Shown here: positions 37,250-48,200 of the stretch, piece after piece
How positions within the stretch are numbered: the stretch's first letter is position 1
Layout of the letters: the number at the start of each line of letters is the position of its first letter
Source: Ignavibacteria bacterium UBA2373
GTDB taxonomy: Bacteria > Bacteroidota > Ignavibacteria > Kapaibacteriales > UBA961
DNA length: 64,000 bases
Direction: 5' to 3'
Assembly: GCA_002344005.1 (NCBI GenBank)
Contig: DDTD01000096.1
Coordinates: forward strand, 56,974-120,973
Made by a program: the position numbers and the translations under genes
The notes under the pieces: generated by a model
What the model was told of the DNA's origin: nothing
The model's input: only the letters and a program-made list of their open reading frames with translations
Databases searched by the model: none

Positions 37250-37301
37250 CACAATTTTGTTTGGGAAAAAAACTTGGCTTGTCTATGTACATATATAGCA
37301 A

Positions 37302-37337
37302 TTTAGCATCTATAGAAATAACCACGGCTCTTAGAGT
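37302..37337 (+). repeat. 36-bp upstream element, copy 2
   Basis: Second copy of the 34499-34534 element, with the invariant core ATAACCACGGCTCTTAGAGT. It ends 91 bp before the ATG at 37428, almost the same distance as copy 1 to its gene. Confidence 0.8.
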
Positions 37338-37427
37338 ATTGTTATGTATCACTGAGATAAGCATGTATTGTTACTTCTGTGCCGTGGATACTATATCGTT
37401 TATTCTTTTTTTATGAAAGGTACAACT

Positions 37428-38954
37428 ATGAAAATACTTCTTAGTGTCATAGTGATAATGCTTTCCTTTTCATCAGTCCAAGCGCAATATTATTGGGAAA
37501 GACTTAATGACAGAGATTATGGTTATAATCCTATAAGTCGTTTAGCAATCCGTAAGGTAGCATGGACAGGTAAATATTTGATAGGAACAGGGTGGCGTAA
37601 CGAATCAAAAATATTAGGACCGGGCATTTACGATACAGCAATGACGCAATATTTTGGATATTCTCTTGATAGCGGAAAAACATGGACAAGTGTAGAACCA
37701 CCTTTATACACAAAAAAAGTGCAGTCATCAACCAGAATTGAACAATTAGTAATTTTAGATTCATTACATTTTATTGCTTGCGGGGGATATTCTAATTTAC
37801 AGAAAAATAATTTGCTCCGTTCGACAGATGGCGGTAAATCATGGTTTAGTTTTGTGGATAATATTGATGGATTAATGTATGATCCGCGTATAAGTTTTTT
37901 TAATAGTAAAAGAGGTATAATGGGAGGGAGTGCATTAACACCAAAAACAAATCTCAATGTATTTTTCCATACAGAAGATGGCGGCAATACATGGACATCT
38001 TCTACCATGCCACAATATATGGACACTACCACTTTTTTTTACTATAATAATCCGGTATGGATTGATTCGACAACAATATTTAATTTTAATTTTAATACGT
38101 ATGGTATAAATAAAACACCTCATACATCTCGTACATATATTTCGTATGATGCGGGATATACCTGGGAGAAACTTGGTTGGCGAGTAAAAGGATATGAAGG
38201 TGATTCAAGTCGTGTAGTACATTTTTTCAAGGTATATTTTCCTACCCCGAATAAAGGATATGCCTTTGGTTCCATTGGTGAAGGTGAAGAGCGATTACTG
38301 ACAGCATTTATTACAGATGATAAAGGATTATCGTGGACAATAGCCGAGTCAGGACCTGATTATTATCCTCAAGACGGGCGAGCATTCGGTCAAGATACAT
38401 TTATCTATGTCACAGGCAATGGAAAAGTGCGCTATACATTTGATGGCGGTACTACATGGCAATATCTCATAGATGAAAATGTGATGCATTATTATCAAGG
38501 TAATGATGTTATTGACTTAATGTCCTGTGCGTATTTCTTTTCGTGGAATAATGCTGTATTGTTTTCAGCAAAGCCAACCTATAAAGGCGGAACAAAAGTT
38601 GATAATCCTCCTGTGTATCGTTTGCGTCAAGGTACAGTTTCGGTAGCAGAAACAGAATCAACAGTGGAGTCATCGGGTTCGGGCAGTATTTATAATGTTT
38701 ATCCACAGCCCGCATCGCAAAGTATTACATTCGATTTTTATGCTGTTCCCAATAGTTCTGATATAACATTTAAAATCTATACGATGTATGGCGTGGAAGT
38801 AGGCGATTATACGGAACAATTACAAAAGGCATCAAGTTCGTATGGCTGGAAAAGTATGAAATTAGATGTATCATCAATGCCGACAGGTCTTTATATAGCA
38901 CATCTTGAAGCGGGAAATCGTTCGGATTCCTTTTCATTTGTTGTTGTACAATAA
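37428..38954 (+). CDS. T9SS-exported YCF48-type repeat protein, shorter paralogue
   Basis: 508 residues from the ATG at 37428, which begins the signal peptide MKILLSVIVIMLSFSSVQAQ; in-frame starts further upstream give no better leader. Repeats with SLDSGKTW, RSTDGGKSW, HTEDGGNTW and FDGGTTW span residues 55-370. A low-complexity Ser/Gly/Glu linker (about 405-420) leads to a T9SS sorting domain (YPQPASQSITFDFY to MPTGLYIAHLEAG). It is related in architecture to the gene at 34919 and shares the 36-bp upstream element with it. Confidence 0.87.
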   Translation: MKILLSVIVIMLSFSSVQAQYYWERLNDRDYGYNPISRLAIRKVAWTGKYLIGTGWRNESKILGPGIYDTAMTQYFGYSLDSGKTWTSVEPPLYTKKVQSSTRIEQLVILDSLHFIACGGYSNLQKNNLLRSTDGGKSWFSFVDNIDGLMYDPRISFFNSKRGIMGGSALTPKTNLNVFFHTEDGGNTWTSSTMPQYMDTTTFFYYNNPVWIDSTTIFNFNFNTYGINKTPHTSRTYISYDAGYTWEKLGWRVKGYEGDSSRVVHFFKVYFPTPNKGYAFGSIGEGEERLLTAFITDDKGLSWTIAESGPDYYPQDGRAFGQDTFIYVTGNGKVRYTFDGGTTWQYLIDENVMHYYQGNDVIDLMSCAYFFSWNNAVLFSAKPTYKGGTKVDNPPVYRLRQGTVSVAETESTVESSGSGSIYNVYPQPASQSITFDFYAVPNSSDITFKIYTMYGVEVGDYTEQLQKASSSYGWKSMKLDVSSMPTGLYIAHLEAGNRSDSFSFVVVQ

Positions 38955-38980
38955 TGTCGTAGAAAAAATAGAATACAAAA

Positions 38981-39008
38981 ACAAAAGGGCTTGAAAAAGC
39001 CCTTTTGT
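38981..39008. terminator. Bidirectional terminator between convergent genes
   Basis: ACAAAAGGGCTT (38981-38992) is a perfect 12-bp inverted repeat of AAGCCCTTTTGT (38997-39008), with a four-base loop and A/T tracts on both sides. It serves the gene ending at 38954 and the minus-strand gene ending at 39010. Confidence 0.93.
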
Positions 39009-39009
39009 T

Positions 39010-39969
39010 TTACTGATTTAAACGTTGCAACTCCGATTCCCATCGTTCATAATTTCCATCAATGGGTTTTAATATATCTACAGCTTTTTGATAATATTCT
39101 CTTGCTTTTTCGGTATTATTCGCTCGTGATTCAATCATCCCAAGTCTTCCCCATATATGCCCTTGTGTTGGCATAGAATGTGTTTTTTGTGCAAGGGTTA
39201 ATGCTTTATGCAAATATTCACGCGCCATCGCACTGTTACCGCTTTCCACAGAGAGAATGCCGGCACGCATGGTAAGCTGCATTAATTCATTATCGGAAGC
39301 AGTGGCTGATTTTTCCTCAAGTTCTTTTTTTGTTTTTTCTAATTCTGTTGCTATTGGTGATACGGGATTTTGTATAGACCCCATACCCGATGATGGCACA
39401 ATTTCATTATCCGAAACATTGTGCTGTTTACTCGCTGAATTTTTTGTCGGGATGGTTCTTTTTTCTTGCACTTGTGTATTCGTGACTTGCGGGATTGTTA
39501 TGGGTTGATTATTTTTTCCCACGCTTGGTGATTGTTGAGCGATACTTGTGTTTGTTTTTTGCGGACCATCGTACACTTGTTGATCATGCGTAGCAAATTG
39601 TGTCCATGCCCAATACGAAGCAAGCCCTGCAATAATGACAATGGCACCTGTTCGTAAAGCATTCATACCTCCGAACAATGAACGCGATAGTGTTCCGGCA
39701 CTATTCAATGATTTTTGACGTGCCATTGATTGAATAATAGAATGTTCGACCGATTGGAGAAAATCACCTGATGCGGGAATTTCCGGTTCATGTTGCCGCA
39801 AGGAACGCAAACCGTTTTCAATGCGCTCATAATCACCGATTATCTCGGAATGACCATTGTGCACAGCCCATGATTGCAGGGTTTCCATTTCCTGTTCGGT
39901 AATGGTTTTATCAAGCATTTTTGCTATATATTCATCCATTGGCTGTAATGTATTATCTGAGGTATTCAT
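39010..39969 (-). CDS. Probable anti-sigma factor with membrane segment and TPR-like C-terminus
   Basis: 319 residues. Residues 1-100 are cytoplasmic and helical (MDEYIAKMLDKTITEQEMETLQSW), of the type that holds ECF sigma factors, but without a zinc-binding HxxxCxxC motif. A single hydrophobic segment (IVIIAGLASYWAW) lies near residue 112. The periplasmic part is first low-complexity (Gln/Ser/Thr/Pro) and then has TPR-like helices (MAREYLHKALTLAQKT, KAREYYQKAVDIL). Its start overlaps the stop of the sigma gene (ATGA at 39966-39969), the classical sigma/anti-sigma arrangement. The role is inferred from this context. Confidence 0.75.
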   Translation of the reverse strand: MNTSDNTLQPMDEYIAKMLDKTITEQEMETLQSWAVHNGHSEIIGDYERIENGLRSLRQHEPEIPASGDFLQSVEHSIIQSMARQKSLNSAGTLSRSLFGGMNALRTGAIVIIAGLASYWAWTQFATHDQQVYDGPQKTNTSIAQQSPSVGKNNQPITIPQVTNTQVQEKRTIPTKNSASKQHNVSDNEIVPSSGMGSIQNPVSPIATELEKTKKELEEKSATASDNELMQLTMRAGILSVESGNSAMAREYLHKALTLAQKTHSMPTQGHIWGRLGMIESRANNTEKAREYYQKAVDILKPIDGNYERWESELQRLNQ

Positions 39970-40532
39970 TGATGCAATTCCCGTAATATAGGCGACAGAA
40001 TAGTGTGTAATTGTTGTTTTGCTCTAAAAACCCTTACTTTGGCGAGCGATACAGAGATGGATGCAATCTCCGCTATCTCCTCATACGAAAAATCTTCAAA
40101 ATATCGTAATTCGAGAACTTCTCTAAATTCCTGCCCCAAAGATCTCATAGCTTTATGAAGAGCTTCACGCAAAAGTATATCTTCTCCGGTTTTATCTGAA
40201 GCATCAGCGAACACATCATTGAAATCTTCCAGCGGTATGAATGCTCTTGCTCTTTTTGTATGTTCAGTATGCTTAAGCGATGTATGTCGCGCTATGGTGA
40301 ACATCCATGCTGCAAAGCTGCCACCATGAAATTGCTCTCTCTTATCATATACTGCCGTAATGACAGATTGAAAGATGTCTTGAGCACCCTCTTTTGTGCC
40401 TGCAACACGATGGCAATACGCAAACAGCCGCTTATCGTAACGACGATACAAGACACGAAATGCTTGTTCATCATGCTCGGCTTTCACCATTGCGAATAAC
40501 TCTTCATCGGCTTTTGCCAAATATTCAACCAT
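39966..40532 (-). CDS. ECF-type RNA polymerase sigma factor
   Basis: 188 residues with region 2 (AFRVLYRRYDKRLFAYCHRV, GAQDIFQSVITAVYDKR, AAWMFTIARHT) and region 4 (LPLGQEF-like LGQEFREVLELRYFEDFSYEEIAEI and SVSLAKVRVFRAKQQL, the HTH). It directs transcription of a regulon, probably for envelope stress or surface proteins. It is coupled to the downstream membrane protein, its likely anti-sigma factor. Confidence 0.95.
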   Translation of the reverse strand: MVEYLAKADEELFAMVKAEHDEQAFRVLYRRYDKRLFAYCHRVAGTKEGAQDIFQSVITAVYDKREQFHGGSFAAWMFTIARHTSLKHTEHTKRARAFIPLEDFNDVFADASDKTGEDILLREALHKAMRSLGQEFREVLELRYFEDFSYEEIAEIASISVSLAKVRVFRAKQQLHTILSPILRELHQ

Positions 40533-40735
40533 ACTGTTTAATCTCGGATTGTCGGTAATAATCTTTGCAGGTATCTTTAGTTACAAGCAGCACTATGATA
40601 ATGTACATCGCATTGGTTTTCATTGCTGTGTCATACAATACCTGAATGTAAAGTTTTCAGTATTTTCAAATCCCAACAAATGAAGAAAATCAACCGTGAA
40701 AATCTTTGTAATCACTGCAATCATGGTATAAAAAT

Positions 40736-40768
40736 AAAGACCATGTGAGTAATATTCACATGGTCTTT
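40736..40768. terminator. Terminator of the 40.8-45.1 kb surface-protein gene
   Basis: AAAGACCATGTGA (40736-40748) pairs with TCACATGGTCTTT (40756-40768), a perfect 13-bp stem with a 7-base loop. On the minus strand it is followed by a T-rich run. The gap from here to the sigma gene (40533-40735) shows nothing else. Confidence 0.92.
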
Positions 40769-40797
40769 ATGAATGAAATTGGAATGAACAATAATGA

Positions 40798-43700
40798 TTA
40801 TTTGATAATCATAAATTGTTGTGACATTGTGTATGGACCTGCTGTCATGCGAACGAAGTATGTACCGCGCTCTAATGTATTCGGCGGAACAATAATCGAA
40901 TAATTGCCTGCTTCAACTTTAGCTCCACCATAGACTTTTACAACTTCACCAAGTATATTGACTATCTCATACATAACTGTTGTTGCAATGCCAACGGAGG
41001 AATTAATGGTCACTTCACCATTCATGCCTTCAGTAGGTGGATTAAGCTGCATCGGACCTTTTCCAACATCAATAAGGCGTGCGTTTTCAAAGCAACTGGT
41101 AATACTGAATGCCATCGGCGTTGTTGCCGTTGTCACGCATTTGGTTCTATCCATCACATCTGCTTCAAGTTGAACATCCCATTGCAAACTGTCGGCAAGA
41201 GTAAGTAAATAATCAATATCCACTATACTGCCATTTGTTTGTATCGGTGTAGCAGAATTGAGTGACAAAACCAATGAATTTCCGAGTTGTTGTTGTTGTC
41301 CGACACTCCACCCTGTTCTTGGTGTGACGTTTTGCACAAACATCAAGCGTCTGTCATATTTCAAAGTAAGTGTAAGATTTTTCACATCGGCACTTGTCCA
41401 ATCCGGACTATTTGCAATGATGGAAACTTTGTGGACTTTACCGGCTTCTGTTCTTACTGCATTACTACCTTCCACACGCACATCGTATGTTGTAGGAACA
41501 ATTCTCGTTTCACCGATAATTGTTGTACGAATCGGTTCGGTGCTACCCACATAATATGCCAAAACTTCCACTTTATACGGAGAAGGCGTAGCAAGATGTG
41601 GAGTAAATGTCACTTTAATATCAGTATCAGTATCGGCACCTGCTGCTAATGTACGCGGTAATTGCAATGCTGTTGTATCAATAGTAAATGCATTGAGGTC
41701 ACCATCAAAGATAACTTTACGGAGAATCATGACATCAGTAGCTGATGCATCATTAGAGATAATCACATTGTCCTGCGGAGTATCACAAAGCATACGCGTT
41801 CCGAAATCAATACCTGCAATAAGTGGCTTTGGCGCACCGGAAGCATCTCTCCAACCATAACCGACAACATGGACGGTATCGGTAACGCGTGGTTCTTGAT
41901 TTCCCGGTTGAACAGCCGCAGCCGCATCGGAGACTATATTCACCACAATATAGCGGCGACCAATATTCGTTGGAGTGAATGTCACCGGTATTTGTACGGA
42001 ACTCAATGGTGGAATCGTAATATTATCAAGTGTTGCATTTGCTGCCCAATCAAAATCAAGAGTGTTTCCTTCATCTGTTTTTTCTCTTATTGATTCGATG
42101 AATAAATCGGAATTACCGGAACGATTGCGTATAGTCACAAAGCCCGGTGCAGCAGCCGTTTTTGAAACTTCTGTTGAATCAGGGAAGATATAACCTGTTG
42201 GTTTAATCACAGGCAATTTACCGCCACCTGAAAGAGTGCCTTCTACAGGATCAGCAATTTGCTCTTTGAACGATGCAACAATCTGATTGGTATAACTGAT
42301 CGTATCTTTTGGAATAAACTGAACATTTACAGTTAATTGATTAGCTTTGTTAGCACGCAATACATACGGTGTATTGGGTGAAATAGTACCTTGATCCGTA
42401 CCTGTAATCGTAAATGCTGTCACATTAGGATCTTTAAGAGCAAGACCTGTCAATGTTACATCATCTTCCCCATCATTGAAAACATAGACAAGACCATCCG
42501 TGCGTATTGTTTCGATACGATATATATCCCATGGGAAATCGGTAATCTGTGGTCCCGGTGTTTTGCCGCGTCCCCGCCATAAAGATGTGGGCGAACAGTC
42601 AGCCCCCTGTGAATCTGATTCTAAGGTAACATTGATACTGTCAGCGGTTTCTGTTGTCGGTTTAAAGCATACGGTTTTTGCAAAATACTCACCACCCGGC
42701 GGCACTTTAAACGGGAAAGTAATCGTTGTGGTAAATGGTAAACGAACACCGGTAATTCCCGTCACTGTTAATGTATCCGTACCTTTATTGACAATACGTA
42801 ATCCTACATTTGTGCCCAAAGTTTTACATTTCTCGCTATTGACACTTATCACGCCCGCATCCCACAGAGGCTCTACTTCAATACAAGGACGCACGCCACG
42901 ACCTTTGACAGGGAATTGGAATTTGGCGCACTCTGTCACAACAAGCAGAGAATCTATGGCAAGCTCGGGATCTTGGTCATTTTTGCCTTCTTTTTCCGGT
43001 TTGAATTCAATCGTTACGGTATGACTTGCACCACTGGCAAGCGTAAGTTCCGGCGGAACCATACCGGCAATAATCGTATATTCTTTCTTCATCAACAATG
43101 TAATTTCCTTGATTTTTACCGAATCTTTACCCTTGTTGATAATTTTGACATCCATTGTTTTTGTCGTGCCGAGCCGTACCTTGCCAAATTGAGCAATAGC
43201 AGGATCCATTCCTATTTTATCGGCAAAATAATAGACAGTATCATAAGAGAAATTATCAGCTTGATCGTTGACAATAATAATGGCATAAGCATCTTTTGTT
43301 TTGTCAATCACACTCACTTTGAATTGTGCTCTGGTGACTTTTGGCTCACGAGTAAGTTCTTTCGGGGAAGTAATTTCCAGTTTATAATTAAAACTTTTTG
43401 CAGAGTCAAGTTCAATCGCAATAATACCCGTATCTTCCTGTAAAGAGTCTTTTCCGGCAGCAGCAGGTGTTCCAACACGCGGATCTTTGACTAATTCGGT
43501 TCCTTCAAAAAGATAATCACCACATTCTACTGTTTTGGTTAGTGGTGGTCTTACGGTGTCAAGAACTGAGGTATTACGAAAAGCCATTGCAGCGGGCCAA
43601 CCATAAGAGTCGAAGTTACTGAACCCGTAAATATAACCACCAAAACGTGTATTGGATTCAATGGAATGGTGTCCGGGCGTAGCAAATTGTAAATGTCCCC

Positions 43701-45072
43701 AATAATAATTTGAACCGGGGATACGATTCAATAAAATTTGTGGATATTTTTTGTAAAGAGTATCACCGTCAAACACAATAGAGCGTAATTTCTTTTGACT
43801 TGGATCAACCTTCGGATCATCGCCTTCAGCTATAATACCAAACCAGTTTTTGTTATAGGCGGCATTAGCAGGAGTTTGAAATACTGTTCCTTTCAGATAT
43901 TGTTCCACAGGCGTTAGAACAATCATAAACGGGTCAAATTCATCCCCATTATCCCAATTAGCCGAGTAAGAATACTGACAAATCAAAATAGGATTATTAG
44001 ATTTCCACACAGAGACACCACGGATACCTTCTATTTCACCTCTGCCTATCCAATAATTGTAATCCTCCCAAAAATCACCGGCTTTCGCTAATTTTATTGT
44101 TCTGCGTCCAAGAACATTACCCTCTTTTTTGTCCATATAGACCATCTCAACTGTCGTATTATCTTTCGATGCTACAACACGGAAAAAATCTCCCTTATTA
44201 TCACGGGCATATTCGACTGTATAAAATGTTTTGCCCCATGCCGATACAGGAGGCAACATTTCGATAATATGGTCACGACCATTTTGTGCATTGAAGGGAA
44301 GGATAACACGTTGATGGAAGGAAATAAGACCAATCGGTTTATCACCTGTGATACTGCTGCCGCTCATATCAAAGCCCCCCGTGGATGTACCATCGCCCAT
44401 AACTGTATAGGTATCGCCTTTATCAAGAATAACTGACCATGTGTCACCTATTCTGCGTCCCTTTACAGTTTTAGCCAGAGAGCGTCCTTTGCCCTTAAGA
44501 GTAATAGTCACTTTTGTTTGATCATCTTTAGCTATCACGGTAAAACCTGATTTCCATGGTCTTACCTCTAAAAAATCATAATAGCTGTTGTGGATATATT
44601 GTGTGCCCCATACATTGGTCGGAATGCCGAGATAACCATCAGATGATACCGATTTACCATTGAGAACATAAACCGAGATAGGACGAGGTGCCGAAATACG
44701 GATACCACTTTTCATTTTCTCTTCGCTATTCCAAATCTCCCATGCCCAATTGGCTGTTTGCTTTAAGGAAGAGAAGGTGACCACTTTGAATGCTTTAAGT
44801 TTTTCGGTACGTTTAAAACCGAAACCCGGTGCTTCGATAGTCACTTCCGTATCATACGATGATGTCACATAAAATTCGAGAGCATTAACCGGTTGTTGCG
44901 GGTCATCATTGCCAGGCACCGCAAGCCAAAATTCATTGCCTTGTGCTGTATTATTGAGCATTTCTTCCGGCAATGGCACCTTACCATTTTGTGCATCTGC
45001 GCTTACTGTGAGAGCAAAGCAAGCCAGCACTGCCATTAAACCGTAATACAATTTTGGGAACACATGTTTCAT
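40798..45072 (-). CDS. Giant IgGFc-binding-like T9SS surface protein, paralogue 1
   Basis: 1424 residues from the ATG at 45072 (signal peptide ending LTVSADAQ); an upstream in-frame start at 45147 adds no useful leader. Residues about 40-500 match the IgGFc-binding N-terminal type domain: GNEFWLAVPGND at the start, then VYVLNGKSVSSDGYLGIPTNVWGTQY and GDEFDPFMIVLTPVEQY. Choice-of-anchor-D/ASH domains follow (about 640-1180), then a cohesin-like domain (about 1220-1330, VRTEAGKVHKVSIIANSPDW) and a T9SS sorting domain (ERGTYFVRMTAGPYTMSQQF). Probably a large surface adhesin or cell-cell contact protein; function not shown by sequence. Confidence 0.88.
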   Translation of the reverse strand: MKHVFPKLYYGLMAVLACFALTVSADAQNGKVPLPEEMLNNTAQGNEFWLAVPGNDDPQQPVNALEFYVTSSYDTEVTIEAPGFGFKRTEKLKAFKVVTFSSLKQTANWAWEIWNSEEKMKSGIRISAPRPISVYVLNGKSVSSDGYLGIPTNVWGTQYIHNSYYDFLEVRPWKSGFTVIAKDDQTKVTITLKGKGRSLAKTVKGRRIGDTWSVILDKGDTYTVMGDGTSTGGFDMSGSSITGDKPIGLISFHQRVILPFNAQNGRDHIIEMLPPVSAWGKTFYTVEYARDNKGDFFRVVASKDNTTVEMVYMDKKEGNVLGRRTIKLAKAGDFWEDYNYWIGRGEIEGIRGVSVWKSNNPILICQYSYSANWDNGDEFDPFMIVLTPVEQYLKGTVFQTPANAAYNKNWFGIIAEGDDPKVDPSQKKLRSIVFDGDTLYKKYPQILLNRIPGSNYYWGHLQFATPGHHSIESNTRFGGYIYGFSNFDSYGWPAAMAFRNTSVLDTVRPPLTKTVECGDYLFEGTELVKDPRVGTPAAAGKDSLQEDTGIIAIELDSAKSFNYKLEITSPKELTREPKVTRAQFKVSVIDKTKDAYAIIIVNDQADNFSYDTVYYFADKIGMDPAIAQFGKVRLGTTKTMDVKIINKGKDSVKIKEITLLMKKEYTIIAGMVPPELTLASGASHTVTIEFKPEKEGKNDQDPELAIDSLLVVTECAKFQFPVKGRGVRPCIEVEPLWDAGVISVNSEKCKTLGTNVGLRIVNKGTDTLTVTGITGVRLPFTTTITFPFKVPPGGEYFAKTVCFKPTTETADSINVTLESDSQGADCSPTSLWRGRGKTPGPQITDFPWDIYRIETIRTDGLVYVFNDGEDDVTLTGLALKDPNVTAFTITGTDQGTISPNTPYVLRANKANQLTVNVQFIPKDTISYTNQIVASFKEQIADPVEGTLSGGGKLPVIKPTGYIFPDSTEVSKTAAAPGFVTIRNRSGNSDLFIESIREKTDEGNTLDFDWAANATLDNITIPPLSSVQIPVTFTPTNIGRRYIVVNIVSDAAAAVQPGNQEPRVTDTVHVVGYGWRDASGAPKPLIAGIDFGTRMLCDTPQDNVIISNDASATDVMILRKVIFDGDLNAFTIDTTALQLPRTLAAGADTDTDIKVTFTPHLATPSPYKVEVLAYYVGSTEPIRTTIIGETRIVPTTYDVRVEGSNAVRTEAGKVHKVSIIANSPDWTSADVKNLTLTLKYDRRLMFVQNVTPRTGWSVGQQQQLGNSLVLSLNSATPIQTNGSIVDIDYLLTLADSLQWDVQLEADVMDRTKCVTTATTPMAFSITSCFENARLIDVGKGPMQLNPPTEGMNGEVTINSSVGIATTVMYEIVNILGEVVKVYGGAKVEAGNYSIIVPPNTLERGTYFVRMTAGPYTMSQQFMIIK

Positions 45073-45231
45073 TGTGTAGAACTCCATCCGTTGAATAAAT
45101 ATAGTATATAGTATTTTTTTTTCCATGAAAACAAGAACAGAAGACAAAGCTGCCGGGCTGTTGCTTATTCGTTCTTCATTGTGAGTATCTTTCCTTTGTA
45201 ATAACCGAGAAAAATATCTGTTGTCACAAAA

Positions 45232-48200
45232 TTACTGTAAAATAGTATGCGACACTATCCTGTAAGGTCCACATTTCATAATACAAGCATACCATCCTTT
45301 ACTTACTCCTCCCATATCAATCGGTATTGTATGATAGTCTTCATTAGTATTCGGAGGAGTAACTATTGTTTTAATCAGTACACCAAGAGCATCATATATT
45401 TCAAAATGCACAGCCATACCTAATGGATTAGAATAATGTAGGAGCAGATTTTCGGCATGAGCTTCAATACTCATTGTCATGGGTACTTTTCCTGTACTAA
45501 TCGTTGGCGCACCAACAAAGCATGCCGTTAATTCTATCTCTGTATCGGTAACTTGTACACTTGCGCAGTGATCATCATGGAGAATATCTGCTGTCAATGA
45601 CAGAGGCACAAGTGATTCATCGGAAACAAGTAAGCGTATTTCAAATTCAACCAATGTACCTTCGGATACCAAAGGCAAAGCACCTTCGACATCAAAACTC
45701 AGGATTGTGAGACTATCACGGATGGCAATGGACGGAGCAGCATTTAGCTTCCATAACGGGGCAAGCAATGTATTAACTACTACCTGACCTGCATAGTATG
45801 CTTGTTTGGTTTTCCATGCTACATTAAAACGAATTTTGCGACATTGAGCTTTATGTATATCTGCGGAATGGACAATAATCGGCACACGAATCACCTCACC
45901 GGGTTCATATCTTTGTTTGGATTGCACTTCAAAACGAACCGGAATAGTATGTCCTTTGCCACGTACCACTATTGTCTTGGCTGAGCCGATATTATCAAGA
46001 ATGCGGATTATGGCATAGGCGTCGCCTACACTTTGAGGAGAATAACGAAGTCTGAACTGCTTGGGTTGATTCGGTAAAATATATACTTTTTCATCCAGGT
46101 TTTCATAACCGAATTCCGCAGCATTACCCTCTATCAACTCAAAGCCATAGATAATAAGCGTATCTGTTCCGCCCGGATTATTGATGGAAAAATACTCATA
46201 CAGTTCTTGCTCACATAATGTGGCGGCACCAAAATCAAGTGTATCAATGGTTGTAATATTGGGTGTTCCATCGTCCTTTATTGCTTTGCCATACCCTTCA
46301 AACCATACGGTATCAATACGAGAACCGATAGGTTCGGGACCTTCGACACAATCACTTACTACGAGTGCAAAATCACGACGTTTACCTATCTGTTGTGGCG
46401 TGAAATGCACCGAAAAAGATTTTTCTTTATTTTTTTCATCAAGAATAATTGTTGTACCGCTCGGTATATCATTAATGACAAAATCTGCCGATTGTGGAGT
46501 ATGAATAGCAATAATTTTGGCATTACCATAACGATTTAAACGGCGGATGGACAGAGTACCAATATTCGGATGTGGTACCTTCACAACCGAGCTATCGGGA
46601 AAAACAAAACCTGATATTGCAATATTCGGCATATACCCTGTACCTGTCACTAATGACTCTATAAAATCACCATTATCGAAAGAGCATCGCACTATGGTTT
46701 CATAAAACTCTTCAGCCAAAGGTGTGAAAGAAATCGAAACAATGATGGGTTTATCATTCGGCTGAAGAACAATGCCTTGATTGGGGTCTAATGCAGGAGT
46801 AATACTGTTGATAGTAAAATGTTGTGTATCAAGAATATCTACTGCACGAAGAATAACCGCAGCTGTACCTTTATTGCGTACTTCGATGGTCTTTTGCAGC
46901 GTTGTTTTTATGCGCACAATACCATAATCAAGATCATTACTTATCGGTCCCGGTTTCACACCCGTTCCCCGTGCCCAAGCCGAATCACGACATCCGGCAT
47001 CGCTGTTCGAGCGCAGTATGATAACAGCACTGTCTGCACCCGAACGTTCAGGTCTGAAACAAAAACTATGCACTATCTTATACTCCTTGGGCGGAATATG
47101 CAATGGAAATATATCGGACGGTATTAAGGCTGTCATTTGCGATGAGCCGAGTATGTCTATGCCATATACCACAAGCGTATCACTGCCTTGATTGGTAATT
47201 TTACAACCATTCCCTAATGCTTCATTGGTGCAATATTCTGTTCCGACAATAACTTTACCGAATTGTATATCACTTATTTCCGCGCAGGGTCTGACCGATT
47301 GCGCAAGGAGCTGCACATTATACATTGCACAAGAAAGGGCAATGCGCACATCATCGGTAAAGTTATCCGATATACCGACAGGAGCTTTAAAAACTATTGT
47401 CAAAAGCAAAGAATCATAGGGTGGGATAATCCACTCGGTTTGGTTTGATTCCACAGCGAACACTATACCTTGACGCATACTCGGCGCATTCATCACTAAA
47501 GGCACAGGTCCTGTATTCGCAATGGCGAGTGTTCGCCGCTGCTCTGTGCCCGAACGAACTGCGCCAAAGTCTAATGATTGGGAGCGAATCCGTATATCAG
47601 GGCTGAAATAGCGTACCGTATCGGTCACGGCATTACCGGCACGATCGAGTATGGTGACAATGCCCACCGCATCAAGAGCGGGATTAATAACTTCAAGTGT
47701 ATAATCGAATACCCAAGCAATAGGGTCATAAGGAATTATCGGAGCTGTTCTGTATTTCATCCGATAATTATTCGATAAATAATCCACAAGTTCAATCGAA
47801 TAAATACCTTGATCTTTTTGCACCAAACGAGGATCGCCCGATTCATTACGCAATTCGGTGACTTTACAATGATAGGTGCCGCATGAATCTTTTTTTGTTA
47901 TGACAGGAGGTAAAGTGTCTAAGCGATGTAATTGCTTTAAGGAAATCGCAGCAGGCATGCCATAAGAATTAAAATTTCCAAACCCATAAATATGACCTGT
48001 AAAAGGAGTGGAGCCGGCAACTAAATGCGAACCCGGTGTTACTTTAATTTGTGCCCAATATAAATCTGTTCCCGGAATATTCCTTTGTAATAATTGCGGC
48101 TGAATTTGCCATAATGGCTGACCATCAAGCTGAATAGATTTCAGTTTACTATGGCTGCTGTCAGCTCGGTCACCCACAACAATCATATTAAACCAATGGG

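Noticed and set aside
38641..38700. Low-complexity Ser/Gly/Glu codons as a tandem repeat
   Set aside because: They form an ordinary linker before the T9SS sorting domain, without repeat periodicity.
42500..43443. Two plus-strand frames of about 175 residues inside the giant minus-strand gene
   Set aside because: They are antisense shadows of the choice-of-anchor-D region, without own signals.
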